From Streptomyces celluloflavus (GTDB taxonomy: Bacteria > Actinomycetota > Actinomycetes > Streptomycetales > Streptomycetaceae): a stretch of 64,000 nucleotides of DNA. The stretch spans positions 1-64,000 of the forward strand of contig JOEL01000030.1 of the NCBI GenBank assembly GCA_000720995.1, written 5' to 3'. Within the stretch, counting starts at the first letter, position 1. Each line of letters begins with the position of its first letter. The notes under the pieces are model-generated. The model was not told the origin of the DNA. It saw nothing but the letters and a program-made list of their open reading frames with translations, and made no database searches. Positions 51,336-60,159 of this stretch are shown piece by piece. The position numbers and the translations under genes were made by a program.

Positions 51336-51467
51336 TCCCCCACCGCGGAGCCATAACCCCACACCGCTCGTACGCGGAGGGCCGTCACACAAGCGCGACG
51401 CAACACACGCGAGCAGAGGTCCACAGGACCATAGGGACCACGAGTTCCATAAGGAGAGAAGCCGCGC

Positions 51468-51992
51468 ATGGCTGCTGCATCGAACAACCGCTTTCTCGGC
51501 AAGTTCCGCGGCCGGGTGGCGGCCAATGACGACCCGATGGGCGTCGGGCGGCTGAGAGTTCAGGTTCCGGATGTGCTGGGGGATGAGACCTCCACCTGGG
51601 CGCTGCCCTGTTTTCCGTTCACCGGAGAGCAGGCGGGACAGGTGGTGGTGCCGTCCGTCGGGGCGGGTGTCTGGGTGGAATTCGAGCAGGGGGATCCCAG
51701 TTTCCCGGTATGGACCGGGTGTTGGTACGGACAGCGCGAGGAACTGCCGGAGGATGCCCGGACCGATCCCGCGACGGCGCATCCCGTCGTGATACAGACG
51801 CCCGGGAAACACAAGATCGTGATGTCGGATGTGCCCAGCAACGGAATTCTGCTGGAGGCGCCGGGCGGCGCGTACGTGAAGATCGATGCGACGGGTGTCC
51901 ACATCAACAATGGGCTCGGTGCGTCGATTTCGCTGAGAGGCGATCAAGTCGACGTGAATGATGGCCGGTTGACCGTGCCCAAGAAGCGATAA
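51468..51992 (+). CDS. Baseplate spike protein, gpV/gp5-like OB-fold
   Basis: A 174-residue spike protein. The N-terminal OB-fold has GKFRGRVAANDDPMGVGRLR and WALPCFPFTGEQAGQVVVPS; then VWVEFEQGDPSFPVWTGCWY is the classic gp5/VgrG segment. The C-terminal part (GILLEAPGGAYVKIDATGVH) begins a beta-prism, which is short here. ATG 51468 has an AGGAGAG site. A 132-base gap precedes it, the longest within the baseplate part, and could hold a weak internal promoter, though none was identified. Confidence 0.93.
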   Translation: MAAASNNRFLGKFRGRVAANDDPMGVGRLRVQVPDVLGDETSTWALPCFPFTGEQAGQVVVPSVGAGVWVEFEQGDPSFPVWTGCWYGQREELPEDARTDPATAHPVVIQTPGKHKIVMSDVPSNGILLEAPGGAYVKIDATGVHINNGLGASISLRGDQVDVNDGRLTVPKKR

Positions 51993-52015
51993 CCGGAGCG
52001 GGGAGTGAGTGCTAC

Positions 52016-52453
52016 GTGGCGACCGGAAATCTCGTCCATGGAGGTGCGGTGATCAGCTGCCCGCACGGAGGGCGCGCGTTATCCACCGCGGCCGGCGGAT
52101 CGGACGGTGTACGGATCGACGGCGCGCCGGTGGCCACCACCGCGGACCTCTTCACGATCAGCGGGTGCCCGCAGGTCGTCGATGGCCGGCCGCAGCCGTG
52201 CACCAGCCTGCGCTGGCTGCCGGACCGGGCGGCCGACGCCGTACGGATCGACGGGGTGCCGGTACTGCTGGACACCACCGCGGCGATGTGTTTCAACGCC
52301 GGGCTGGTGCCACAGGGCCCGCCGGTCGTGGCCTCCGTCCACCGGAGCCATCAGGTGCACCAGGGCGATCGCAGCGACCACAGCCATCACCACCACGACG
52401 GCCACCAGGCCCACCAGAGCCACCACGGCCACCAGGGGGTGTCCCACCGATGA
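52016..52453 (+). CDS. cis10: PAAR-like spike tip protein with His-rich tail
   Basis: A 145-residue tip protein. The PAAR-like core (1-107) has GNLVHGGAVISCPHGGRALS, TISGCPQVVDGRPQPCTSL and VLLDTTAAMCFNAGLVPQGP, with Cys and His suited to bind a metal at the tip. The last 37 residues contain 14 His (HSHHHHDGHQAHQSHHGHQ) and lie outside the usual PAAR fold. The start is GTG 52016. A TTA codon is at codon 22 (52079-52081). It overlaps the gp25 gene by four bases. Confidence 0.9.
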   Translation: MATGNLVHGGAVISCPHGGRALSTAAGGSDGVRIDGAPVATTADLFTISGCPQVVDGRPQPCTSLRWLPDRAADAVRIDGVPVLLDTTAAMCFNAGLVPQGPPVVASVHRSHQVHQGDRSDHSHHHHDGHQAHQSHHGHQGVSHR

Positions 52454-52839
52454 GGGCCACACGGCATCACGTCCGTACCGATATGGCGTTTCCCTATCGG
52501 ATCGACCGGCGCGGGCGGACCGCGCAGGCCGGTACCGACGCGCATGTCCGGGATCTGATCGAGCAGTTGCTGTTCACGAGTCCCGGCGAGCGGGTGATGC
52601 GGCCGGACTTCGGCTGCGGGCTGCTGGATCTCGTCTTCACGCCGAACAGCCCGGAACTGGCCTCGGCCGTCGAGCTGTCCGTCCAAGCCTCGTTGCAGCG
52701 GTGGCTGGGCGATCTGATGGAGGTCGAATCGCTGGACGTGGTGAGCGAGGAGAACGTCGTACGGGTGTATCTGCGCTATGTGGTGCGTGCCACCGCGAGC
52801 CGGCGTGACGAAGTGTTCGAGGGGCGGGGCGAGGCATGA
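52450..52839 (+). CDS. cis9: Baseplate wedge protein, GPW/gp25 family
   Basis: A 129-residue baseplate wedge protein that joins the hub to the first sheath ring. Conserved segments are DMAFPYRIDRRGRTAQAGTD, LIEQLLFTSPGERVMRPDFG and CGLLDLVFTPNSPELASAVE. ATG 52450 overlaps the PAAR stop (ATGA); an internal Met (MAFPYRID) is an alternative start. It overlaps the next baseplate gene by four bases. Confidence 0.94.
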   Translation: MRATRHHVRTDMAFPYRIDRRGRTAQAGTDAHVRDLIEQLLFTSPGERVMRPDFGCGLLDLVFTPNSPELASAVELSVQASLQRWLGDLMEVESLDVVSEENVVRVYLRYVVRATASRRDEVFEGRGEA

Positions 52840-55800
52840 CGCAACGGGAGGGCACGACAGGCGAGTTGGCGTGCCGGACGGATGACGGCCGCCGGGGACG
52901 TATCCGGGCGGCGCGGCTCAACGGCGTGGACGAGGTCGAGGTCGCGGACGACGGGGTGACCTTGACGGTCACCTTTCTCGGGAAGGCGCCGCACGGGCTG
53001 CGTCCGGAGAACGTCCGGATCGACGGCGGGCGGCGGGTATCGGGGCTGACGGCGCTGGAGATATCCGTCGAGCGGGAGGAGGATCCGGAACTCGACGACC
53101 GGCTGTTCGTCCGGCTGGACCGGACCGGTGACACCTCCCGCTACCGGCTCTCCCTCGTCGGAACCGACCCGTACGGGCGCCCCGGCAGCGAGCCGTACGA
53201 GGGCTTCGACCAGCGGTACTTCGGCCAGGAGTTCTTCTTCCCGGCGGACTGTCCGAGTCCGTTCGACTGTGTGGACGGCGCCCCGGCCGACGACTGCCCG
53301 GACGCCGTCGATCCGGCGCCGGTCATCGACTACACCGCGCGCGACTACGACACCCTGCGCCAGCTCGTACTGGACCGGCTCCGGCTGGCCACCCCCGACT
53401 GGACCGAGCGCAACCCCGCCGACCTGGGCGTGACGCTGGTCGAGCTGCTCGCGTACACCGCCGACCAGATCAGCTATCAGCAGGACGCGGTGGCGACCGA
53501 GGCATATCTCGACACGGCCCGGCGGCGGGTGTCCGTACGGCGGCATGTGCGGCTCATCGACTACCCGATGCACGACGGCTGCAACGCGCGGGCGTTCGTG
53601 TCCGTGAACGTCGTCGAGGAGTTGCCGCTGCTCCCCGGTGACTTCCGTTTCGCCGCCGTCGACACCGGGACGTACGGACCGCGCGACCGCCCCGGGATCG
53701 GAACCGTCATCGACGACCGGGATCTGGCGGTGCTGGACGAGCGCGGTGCGGTGGAGGTCTTCGAACCGGTCGCCGACGGGCCCCTCGTCCTGCGGCCCGA
53801 GCACAATGCCATCCGGCTGTGGACCTGGGGCGGCGAGGTCTGCGTCCTGCCCAGGGGCGCCACCGGTGCGACGCTGCGCGACGAGTGGACGGACGAGGGC
53901 CGCGGAACACGTGCGCTCCGGCTCGCCCCCGGCGATCTGCTGCTCTTCGAGGAGGTCAAGGGGGCGCGGACGGGTACGCCCGGGGATCAGGACCCGGCGC
54001 ACCGGCAGCCGGTCCGGCTGCTGTCCGTCACCCCATCCGTCGACCGGCTCGACGACCAGCCGCTGCTGGAGGTGACCTGGGCGCCGGCGGACGCGCTGAC
54101 GTTCCCGCTGGTGCTGTCCACCCTGGGCGGTCCGGACTGTGCGCCCGTCGAGGACGTGAGCGTGGCGCGCGGCAATGTCGTGCTGGTGGATCACGGGCGC
54201 TCGCTGACGTTCGGGGACCCGGACGGGGAGGGTGCGGAGGGGGAGACCGTCACCGTCCCGCCCGTCCCCGCCGTCCTGGGCTCCTGCGGCCCGCCCGCCT
54301 TCGGCTGCGGCGATGTGAAGGACGGCGGCAACGCCACCGCGCGGGCCGTCGTCGGCCTCATCGAGAAGACCGGCGCCCATCAGGCGCTCACCCCCGACGA
54401 CATCCGCGAGCTGTTCACCGTCGTCGGCGAGGAGGCCACCGTACGGGCCGGTCTCGGCCTGGAGTCGGCCGGGCGGCGGACCGAGAAGGTGGTGCCGGGT
54501 ACGGCGTATGCCCAGGCGGCGGCGTTGCGCACGCTGCTCGCGCAGTCCGTCTATCCGGGCATCGTGCCGCGCTTCCGCCCCGTACTGCACCGCTCCCCCG
54601 TCGTCCAGAGCGTGCCGTTCCCGGAGCCGCGGTTCCTCGCGGCCGGGCAGGCGGAGCGGCTGGCGGCGATCCCGGAGCGGGTGCGGGGGCGGCTGGTGGA
54701 GCTGTGGCGCGACGCCCGGGAGCACGACGGGCTCGGGGAGGCCGAGATCGACGAGCTGACCGTCCTGTTCGGGCTGAAGGTGCTGGAGCGGCTGGAGCTG
54801 CGCCGCCATCCGGTGCGCGCGCTGCGGGAGTTGCTGCACCGCAGCCCCCGGCTGCTGGCGGCGAAGCTGCGGCGGCTGGCGGTGCTGGGCGCGCGGGCAC
54901 GGGCGGGCACGGTGCTGGACGGGCGTACGGCGTGGGAGATCGCGCATACGTGGGGGCCCGCGTACGCGACCGGTCTGGACCCGGCGGAGCCGGTGCTGCA
55001 CGGCCCGGCCGCCGCCGTCCGCCAGGACCCGCGCCAGGCCCTCCCGGCCGTACGCCTGACGGAGGCGAGTACGGAAGTGGCGGCGGAGGCAGCACCAAAG
55101 GCGGATGCGGACGCGGACACGGCTGCCGACACCGCCGCTACCCCGGCCGTACGCCCCCACCACCACCGCACACCCGTCACCTGGACCCCCCGCCGCGACC
55201 TCCTCGCCAGCGGCGGCCGCGACCGGCACTTCGTCGGGGAGCTGACGGACGACGGCCGGCTCGCGCTGCGTTTCGGTGACGGGCGGTACGGGGCCCGTCC
55301 CGCGCCCGGTGCCCGGCTCCGGCCGCGCTACCGGCTCGGCGGCGGCAGTGCGGGCAATGTGGGCGCCGAGGCCATCAACCACCTCGTCCTGCGCCGCGCC
55401 CCCGAGGAGTCGGACGCCGACGGCCCGATGCCGGTGGCGGGCGTACGCAATCCGCTGCCCGCCGTGGGCGGCACCGAACCCGAACCGGTCGAGCAGGTAC
55501 GGCAGTTGGCGCCGCTCGCGCTCCGGCGGACCCGGCTGCGGGCCGTCACGGCGGACGACTACGCGGCACTGGCGGCCGGGCTCCCCGGCGTCCAGCGGGC
55601 GGCGGCGGACATCCGGTGGACCGGCAGCGCGCAGGAGGCGCAGGTCGCCATCGACGCGTACGGGACCGAGGAGCCCTCCCCCGCGCTGCTGGACTCGGTG
55701 GCGTACGCGCTGGAGGGGTACCGCAGGATCGGGCACGACCTGGTCGTGGGGCCGGCCCGGCTGGTGCCGCTGGACATCGCGCTGGAGGTCTGCGCGGTGC

Positions 55801-56129
55801 CCGGCCATCAACACGGGCAGATCCTGGCCGAGTTGACCCGGTTGCTCGGCAGCCGGGCGCTCCCCGGCGGGCGGCTCGGCTTCTTCCATCCGGACGCGCT
55901 GACCTTCGGGGAGCCGGTCCGGCTGAGCCGCCTCGTCGCGGTGGCCGCGGCGGTGCCGGGCGTACGGAGCGTGGCGGTGACCCGGCTGCGCAGGCTGTTC
56001 CATGAGGACCAAGGGGAACTGGAGGCGGGTGTGCTGCGGCTCGGACCGCTGGAGATCGCCCGGTGCGACAACGATCCGGACCGGCCCGAGAACGGCCGGC
56101 TGGTCATCGGACTCGGGGGTGGGCGATGA
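52836..56129 (+). CDS. cis11: Putative baseplate assembly protein, gp6/gpJ-like (first of two)
   Basis: A 1097-residue wedge protein. After an N-terminal region with a Cys cluster (FFFPADCPSPFDCVDGAPAD), the gpJ-like signature appears: IDYTARDYDTLRQLVLDRLR and NPADLGVTLVELLAYTADQI, then TARRRVSVRRHVRLIDYPMH. The C-terminal gpJ repeat has GGGSAGNVGAEAINHLVL, RRTRLRAVTADDYAALAAGL and LRRLFHEDQGELEAGVLRLG. It pairs with the next protein to form the wedge heterodimer. ATGA overlaps join it to the genes on both sides. Confidence 0.93.
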   Translation: MTQREGTTGELACRTDDGRRGRIRAARLNGVDEVEVADDGVTLTVTFLGKAPHGLRPENVRIDGGRRVSGLTALEISVEREEDPELDDRLFVRLDRTGDTSRYRLSLVGTDPYGRPGSEPYEGFDQRYFGQEFFFPADCPSPFDCVDGAPADDCPDAVDPAPVIDYTARDYDTLRQLVLDRLRLATPDWTERNPADLGVTLVELLAYTADQISYQQDAVATEAYLDTARRRVSVRRHVRLIDYPMHDGCNARAFVSVNVVEELPLLPGDFRFAAVDTGTYGPRDRPGIGTVIDDRDLAVLDERGAVEVFEPVADGPLVLRPEHNAIRLWTWGGEVCVLPRGATGATLRDEWTDEGRGTRALRLAPGDLLLFEEVKGARTGTPGDQDPAHRQPVRLLSVTPSVDRLDDQPLLEVTWAPADALTFPLVLSTLGGPDCAPVEDVSVARGNVVLVDHGRSLTFGDPDGEGAEGETVTVPPVPAVLGSCGPPAFGCGDVKDGGNATARAVVGLIEKTGAHQALTPDDIRELFTVVGEEATVRAGLGLESAGRRTEKVVPGTAYAQAAALRTLLAQSVYPGIVPRFRPVLHRSPVVQSVPFPEPRFLAAGQAERLAAIPERVRGRLVELWRDAREHDGLGEAEIDELTVLFGLKVLERLELRRHPVRALRELLHRSPRLLAAKLRRLAVLGARARAGTVLDGRTAWEIAHTWGPAYATGLDPAEPVLHGPAAAVRQDPRQALPAVRLTEASTEVAAEAAPKADADADTAADTAATPAVRPHHHRTPVTWTPRRDLLASGGRDRHFVGELTDDGRLALRFGDGRYGARPAPGARLRPRYRLGGGSAGNVGAEAINHLVLRRAPEESDADGPMPVAGVRNPLPAVGGTEPEPVEQVRQLAPLALRRTRLRAVTADDYAALAAGLPGVQRAAADIRWTGSAQEAQVAIDAYGTEEPSPALLDSVAYALEGYRRIGHDLVVGPARLVPLDIALEVCAVPGHQHGQILAELTRLLGSRALPGGRLGFFHPDALTFGEPVRLSRLVAVAAAVPGVRSVAVTRLRRLFHEDQGELEAGVLRLGPLEIARCDNDPDRPENGRLVIGLGGGR

Positions 56130-59100
56130 CGGAGCACGACACGGTGAACGGCGGTCGGGGCCGCGGGTGCGACGGGGGGCAGGACGAGCGCCGCGCCCCC
56201 GCCCCGCCCCACAACCCGCCCGGCCGCACCGCCCTCGACTACCGCGTCGGCACGTACGGCACCTTCCTGGCCGCGATGCTCGACCGGCTCGCCTCGCCCG
56301 CCTACCCGGCGCTGCGCGGGCTGACCGTCCGCACCCCGGACGATCCGTCGATCGGGCTGCTGGACTCCTGGGCCGTGCTGGGCGATCTGCTGACGTTCCA
56401 CAGCGAGCGGATCGCCGAGGAGGGGTATCTGCGGACGGCGAACGAACACCGGTCGCTGGCGCTGCTGGGGCGGCTGGTGGGGCACCGGCCGCGGCCGGGC
56501 GTCGCCGCCGACACCTCGCTCGCGTACACCCTGGACCGCGATCCGCGCGCCGCCGATCTGCCGGTGGTGATCCCGCGCGGGGCGCGCAGCCACAGCGTGC
56601 CGGCGGGTCCGGACGAGGAGTCGCAGACCTTCGAGACCACCGAGGACCTGACGGCCCGGTGGGCGTGGAACGAACTGGCGGTCCGGCGCCGGCGGCCCGC
56701 GCTGCTCACCGCGGACGACCTCGGCAGCCGCCCGGAGCTGCTGGTCGAGGGCGCGCAGACGGGGCTCACGGTCGGCGACCGGCTGCTGTTCGACTTCGGG
56801 GCGCAGCGGGTGCTGCTCCCGGTGGCCTCGGTGCGGCCGGACCGTACGGCGGAGGTGACGGGGCTCGGGCTGCCGGCGTCGGCTCCGGCGTCGTTGACGG
56901 AGCTGGTGGCGGAGTTGCGGGTGTGGATCACCGAACCGGCCGACGCCGGTGATCCGGACGATCCGGGCTATCCGCCGCCGCCCTCCCCGCGGAACCCGAA
57001 CCCGCGCCCGATCAGCGGGTTCATCGCCGATTTCGAGGTCCAGGTGCTGGCGCCGCTGCGGGCGGACCTGGCCGGCATCACGACCCCGGAGCAGTTCGTC
57101 GGGCGGCTGGCCGGGCCGCATGAGCGGCTGGTGGAGGCGCAGGCGCTGGCCGCCGGGTACGCGCGGGTCGCCGCCTGGTTCGAGGAGCTGGCGGCGGTGG
57201 TCGGCGAGCTGGCGGCGCGGGCGGGGAAGCTGTCGGGGGAACCGGCCGCGGAGCCGCCGGGCGCCCCGTCGGCTCCGGCCCCAACACAAGCGGCGCCCGC
57301 CGTCGGTGACACCTTCCGGCCCGCGCCCCGTACCGACCGGACCCCCGCCGCCGTCCGGGCGCTGGCCGCCCTGCTCCCCGCCCTGCGCACCCGCGCCGTA
57401 CGCCCGCCGGCCGGTTCGCGGGCGCTCTCCCGCGATCCGGCGCGGCTCTTCGGGGCGGGTTCCGATCTCGGTGCGCAGTTGCTGGCCGCGCTGGATCCGC
57501 GGGTGGCCGACGGGCTGTACCCGGCGTGGCGGCGGGCCGCACCGGCCCCGTCCGCCGGGTCCGCCGGCGGGCAGGCCCCGGCTCCCGCCGTGCTGCGCGA
57601 GGTCCTGGCCATGCGGGTGACGGCCGCGCCGTTCGGGGCGACGGCGCCGCTCAAGCCCGTCCAGGACGACCGCGGCCGGGTGATCCGGACGGCGGACTGG
57701 CCGCTCACCGGGGCGGCGCTGACCACGGTGCGGGTGGTGTACGACACGGCGGGCAAGGTGCCGGTGCGGGCGGAGCTCCAGTACGTCGAGACCGGGAGTT
57801 CGGTGCAGCGCAGCGAGAACCTGCCCGCCGATCTCACCTTCCCCCTGGGGCCCGGCCGGGTCGAACTGTCCACCCGTACGGGTCCCGACCACGATCTGAG
57901 CTGGCTGGGCCGCCGGCCGGCCGACTCGCAGGAGCCGGGGGTCACCGCGCGGCTGCTGGCGGGGCTGCCCGAGCGCACGCTGTTCGTGTCGCGGCCCGCC
58001 GAGGACGGCCGGATCCATATCGCGCTGGACAACGGCACACCGGTGCAGTGGCATCTGGCGCCCGGCGAGCACAAGCAGGTCACGCACGGGGAGTACGAGG
58101 TGACGGTGTCGGTGGCGTCCGGCGGTGAGCCGCCGGGGGTGGAGATCGGCATCGCGACGGTGCCGCGCCCCGCCGACCGGCTGGCGCTGCCGCTGGACGC
58201 GGTGTACGACGGGATCACGGTCGGCGGCTGGGTCACCGTGGAGCGCCCCCGTAAGGGTGCGGACGGCCCGGACGGTATCCCGGGCGACAAGCGGCTCGCG
58301 TCCGTGACGACCAGGGTGACGGCGGTGCGGACCGCGGTCCACACCCAGTACGGGGTCACCGGCCGGGGCACCCTGCTCACCCTCGCCGACCCGTGGCTGG
58401 ACGAGCACGATGTGGTGCTCTCCGCGATCCGGGACACGACGGTGCACGCGGCGGGCGAGACGCTGCGGCAGGCCGACGACCCGGTCGGTGAGGACGTGCA
58501 CGGCGACGAGCTCGAACTCGCCGAGCTGTACGACGGGTTGCGGCCCGGCCGGTATCTCGTCGTGTCCGGTGAGCGGACCGATATCCCGGGGGTGGCGGGG
58601 GTGCGCGGCACCGAACTCGTGGTGATCGCGGACGTCCGCCAGACGCTGGATCCCCAGCTGCCCGGCGACCGCGTCCACACCACGCTCACCCTCACCACGG
58701 ATCTGGTCCACCGCTACCGTCGCGACACGGTCCGCGTCCAGGGCAATGTGGTGCCCGCCACGCACGGCGAGAGCCGCGACGAGCCGATCGGCAGCGGCGA
58801 CGCCGCCCGCACCCACCAGACGTTCGCGCTCTGGCAGTCGCCGCTGACCTGGCTGCCGGCCGACAACCCGCTGGGCGCCACCCCGGAGCTGGAGGTGCGG
58901 GTGGACGGTCTGCGGTGGCACGCGGTGGACAGTCTGGCCGGGCGCGGTCCGCGCGCGCGGGTGTATGTGACCGGCACGGCGGGCGACGGGCGGACGACGG
59001 TGACGTTCGGCGACGGGGTGCACGGCGCCCGGCTGCCGACCGGCCACGACAACGTACGGGCCCGCTACCGCTTCGGCACCGGCCGGGCCGCGAACGTCGC

Positions 59101-60034
59101 GGCGGACCGGATCACCCAGGCGGTCACCCGGCCGCTGGGCGTCACCGGGGTCACCAACCCGCAGCCCGCGACCGGCGGTACGGACGCCGACGGCCCGGGG
59201 CTGACCCGCCGCACCGTTCCGCTGGCCGTCTCGGCGCTGGACCGCCTGGTCTCCGTCGCGGACTACGCGGACTTCGCACGGTCGCGGGCGGGCATCGGCC
59301 GGGCCTCGGCCCGCGAACTGTTCGACGGGCGGCGCACGGTGCTGCACCTCACCGTCGCGGGCGTGGACGACATCCCGATCGCGCCGGACGCGGAGGTGCT
59401 GCGGGCGCTGCGGGCCGCCCTCGCCGAGTACGGGGACGCCCGGCTCCCGGTGCGGGTGGACGTCCGCGAGACGGTCCTGCTGCTGCTCGCGGCGCGGGTG
59501 AAGGTGGCGCCGGACCACTCCTGGGCTCTGGTCGAGCCCCGCGTCCGGGCGGCCCTGCTGGCGGAACTCGGGTACGACGGGCGGGAGTTGGGCCAGCCGG
59601 CCCGGCTGTCGGAGGTACTGGCCACCGCCCAGGCGGTGCCCGGCGTCGACTACGTGGACGTGGACGCCTTCACCGGCGTCCCGGCGTCCGTCACCCCGGA
59701 GGGGCTCGCCCTGCTGGCCGACCGGTTCACCGGCCCGCCCGCCACCTCGGTACCGTCCCGCCTCGCCGCCTACGACGAGCAGGTGTACGAGGTCGCCGCG
59801 GACGGCCCGGGGGCACCGCCGTCCGCGGCGGGCGGGGAGACCCTGACCGCCATCGCCGCCCACCACGGCATCTCACTGGCCGAACTGCTGTGCCTGAACC
59901 CCGATGTCACCGACACCCGGCCGCCGGCGCCGGGCCGCGCGGTCCGCGTCTTCCGCGGGATCCGGCCGGCCCAGCTCGCCCTGTTCTCGCCACGGGTCGC
60001 CGACACGCTGATCCTCACGGAGGTTGCCCGATGA
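56126..60034 (+). CDS. cis12: Putative baseplate assembly protein (second, larger) with C-terminal LysM
   Basis: A 1302-residue wedge protein related to the preceding one. The N-terminal part has TALDYRVGTYGTFLAAMLDR and LDSWAVLGDLLTFHSERIAE. The gpJ-like C-terminal region has FGTGRAANVAADRITQAVTR and LDRLVSVADYADFARSRAGI. A LysM-like module follows at about 1235-1280 (GETLTAIAAHHGISLAELLC), which may contact peptidoglycan. A region of about 300 residues between these is Pro/Ala-rich. The stop overlaps the ATG of a 42-residue ORF (ATGA). Confidence 0.92.
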   Translation: MTEHDTVNGGRGRGCDGGQDERRAPAPPHNPPGRTALDYRVGTYGTFLAAMLDRLASPAYPALRGLTVRTPDDPSIGLLDSWAVLGDLLTFHSERIAEEGYLRTANEHRSLALLGRLVGHRPRPGVAADTSLAYTLDRDPRAADLPVVIPRGARSHSVPAGPDEESQTFETTEDLTARWAWNELAVRRRRPALLTADDLGSRPELLVEGAQTGLTVGDRLLFDFGAQRVLLPVASVRPDRTAEVTGLGLPASAPASLTELVAELRVWITEPADAGDPDDPGYPPPPSPRNPNPRPISGFIADFEVQVLAPLRADLAGITTPEQFVGRLAGPHERLVEAQALAAGYARVAAWFEELAAVVGELAARAGKLSGEPAAEPPGAPSAPAPTQAAPAVGDTFRPAPRTDRTPAAVRALAALLPALRTRAVRPPAGSRALSRDPARLFGAGSDLGAQLLAALDPRVADGLYPAWRRAAPAPSAGSAGGQAPAPAVLREVLAMRVTAAPFGATAPLKPVQDDRGRVIRTADWPLTGAALTTVRVVYDTAGKVPVRAELQYVETGSSVQRSENLPADLTFPLGPGRVELSTRTGPDHDLSWLGRRPADSQEPGVTARLLAGLPERTLFVSRPAEDGRIHIALDNGTPVQWHLAPGEHKQVTHGEYEVTVSVASGGEPPGVEIGIATVPRPADRLALPLDAVYDGITVGGWVTVERPRKGADGPDGIPGDKRLASVTTRVTAVRTAVHTQYGVTGRGTLLTLADPWLDEHDVVLSAIRDTTVHAAGETLRQADDPVGEDVHGDELELAELYDGLRPGRYLVVSGERTDIPGVAGVRGTELVVIADVRQTLDPQLPGDRVHTTLTLTTDLVHRYRRDTVRVQGNVVPATHGESRDEPIGSGDAARTHQTFALWQSPLTWLPADNPLGATPELEVRVDGLRWHAVDSLAGRGPRARVYVTGTAGDGRTTVTFGDGVHGARLPTGHDNVRARYRFGTGRAANVAADRITQAVTRPLGVTGVTNPQPATGGTDADGPGLTRRTVPLAVSALDRLVSVADYADFARSRAGIGRASARELFDGRRTVLHLTVAGVDDIPIAPDAEVLRALRAALAEYGDARLPVRVDVRETVLLLLAARVKVAPDHSWALVEPRVRAALLAELGYDGRELGQPARLSEVLATAQAVPGVDYVDVDAFTGVPASVTPEGLALLADRFTGPPATSVPSRLAAYDEQVYEVAADGPGAPPSAAGGETLTAIAAHHGISLAELLCLNPDVTDTRPPAPGRAVRVFRGIRPAQLALFSPRVADTLILTEVAR

Positions 60035-60070
60035 ACGGAGGCCGCCCGATGCACGGAGGCTGCCCGATGA
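60017..60070 (+). repeat. Threefold 18-bp tandem repeat of a ribosome site and start codon
   Basis: Three 18-bp copies run head to tail: ACGGAGGTTGCCCGATGA, ACGGAGGCCGCCCGATGC and ACGGAGGCTGCCCGATGA. Each has a strong GGAGG ribosome site six bases before an ATG, and all three ATGs are in the same frame. The array straddles the end of the second baseplate gene and the start of the 42-residue ORF. Confidence 0.85.
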
Positions 60071-60159
60071 GCCCGAGCCGGGGCCCGGACCGGAGCCGGC
60101 CGCCCGTCCGCCGCCCGGTGTGCGCGCTCGCGCGTGAGCGGTGCGGGGGCACGGTATGA
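60031..60159 (+). CDS. Small 42-aa ORF coupled to both baseplate neighbours
   Basis: A 42-codon ORF starting MNGGRPMHGGCPMSPSRGPD and ending CALARERCGGTV, with three Cys. Its ATG (60031) overlaps the upstream stop and its TGA (60157-60159) overlaps the downstream start, both as ATGA. Two further in-frame ATGs (codons 7 and 13), each with its own GGAGG, allow shorter products. It could be a real small protein or a translational relay that sets expression of the next gene. No family is recognised. Confidence 0.5.
   Translation: MNGGRPMHGGCPMSPSRGPDRSRPPVRRPVCALARERCGGTV

Noticed and set aside
55808-59866. Very long minus-strand open frame opposite the baseplate genes, and similar ones at 52776-56012, 49641-51947 and 33858-35984
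   Set aside because: They lie exactly opposite clear structural genes; high GC keeps the antisense frames open. Their translations are Arg/Gly/Asp-rich with no family match.
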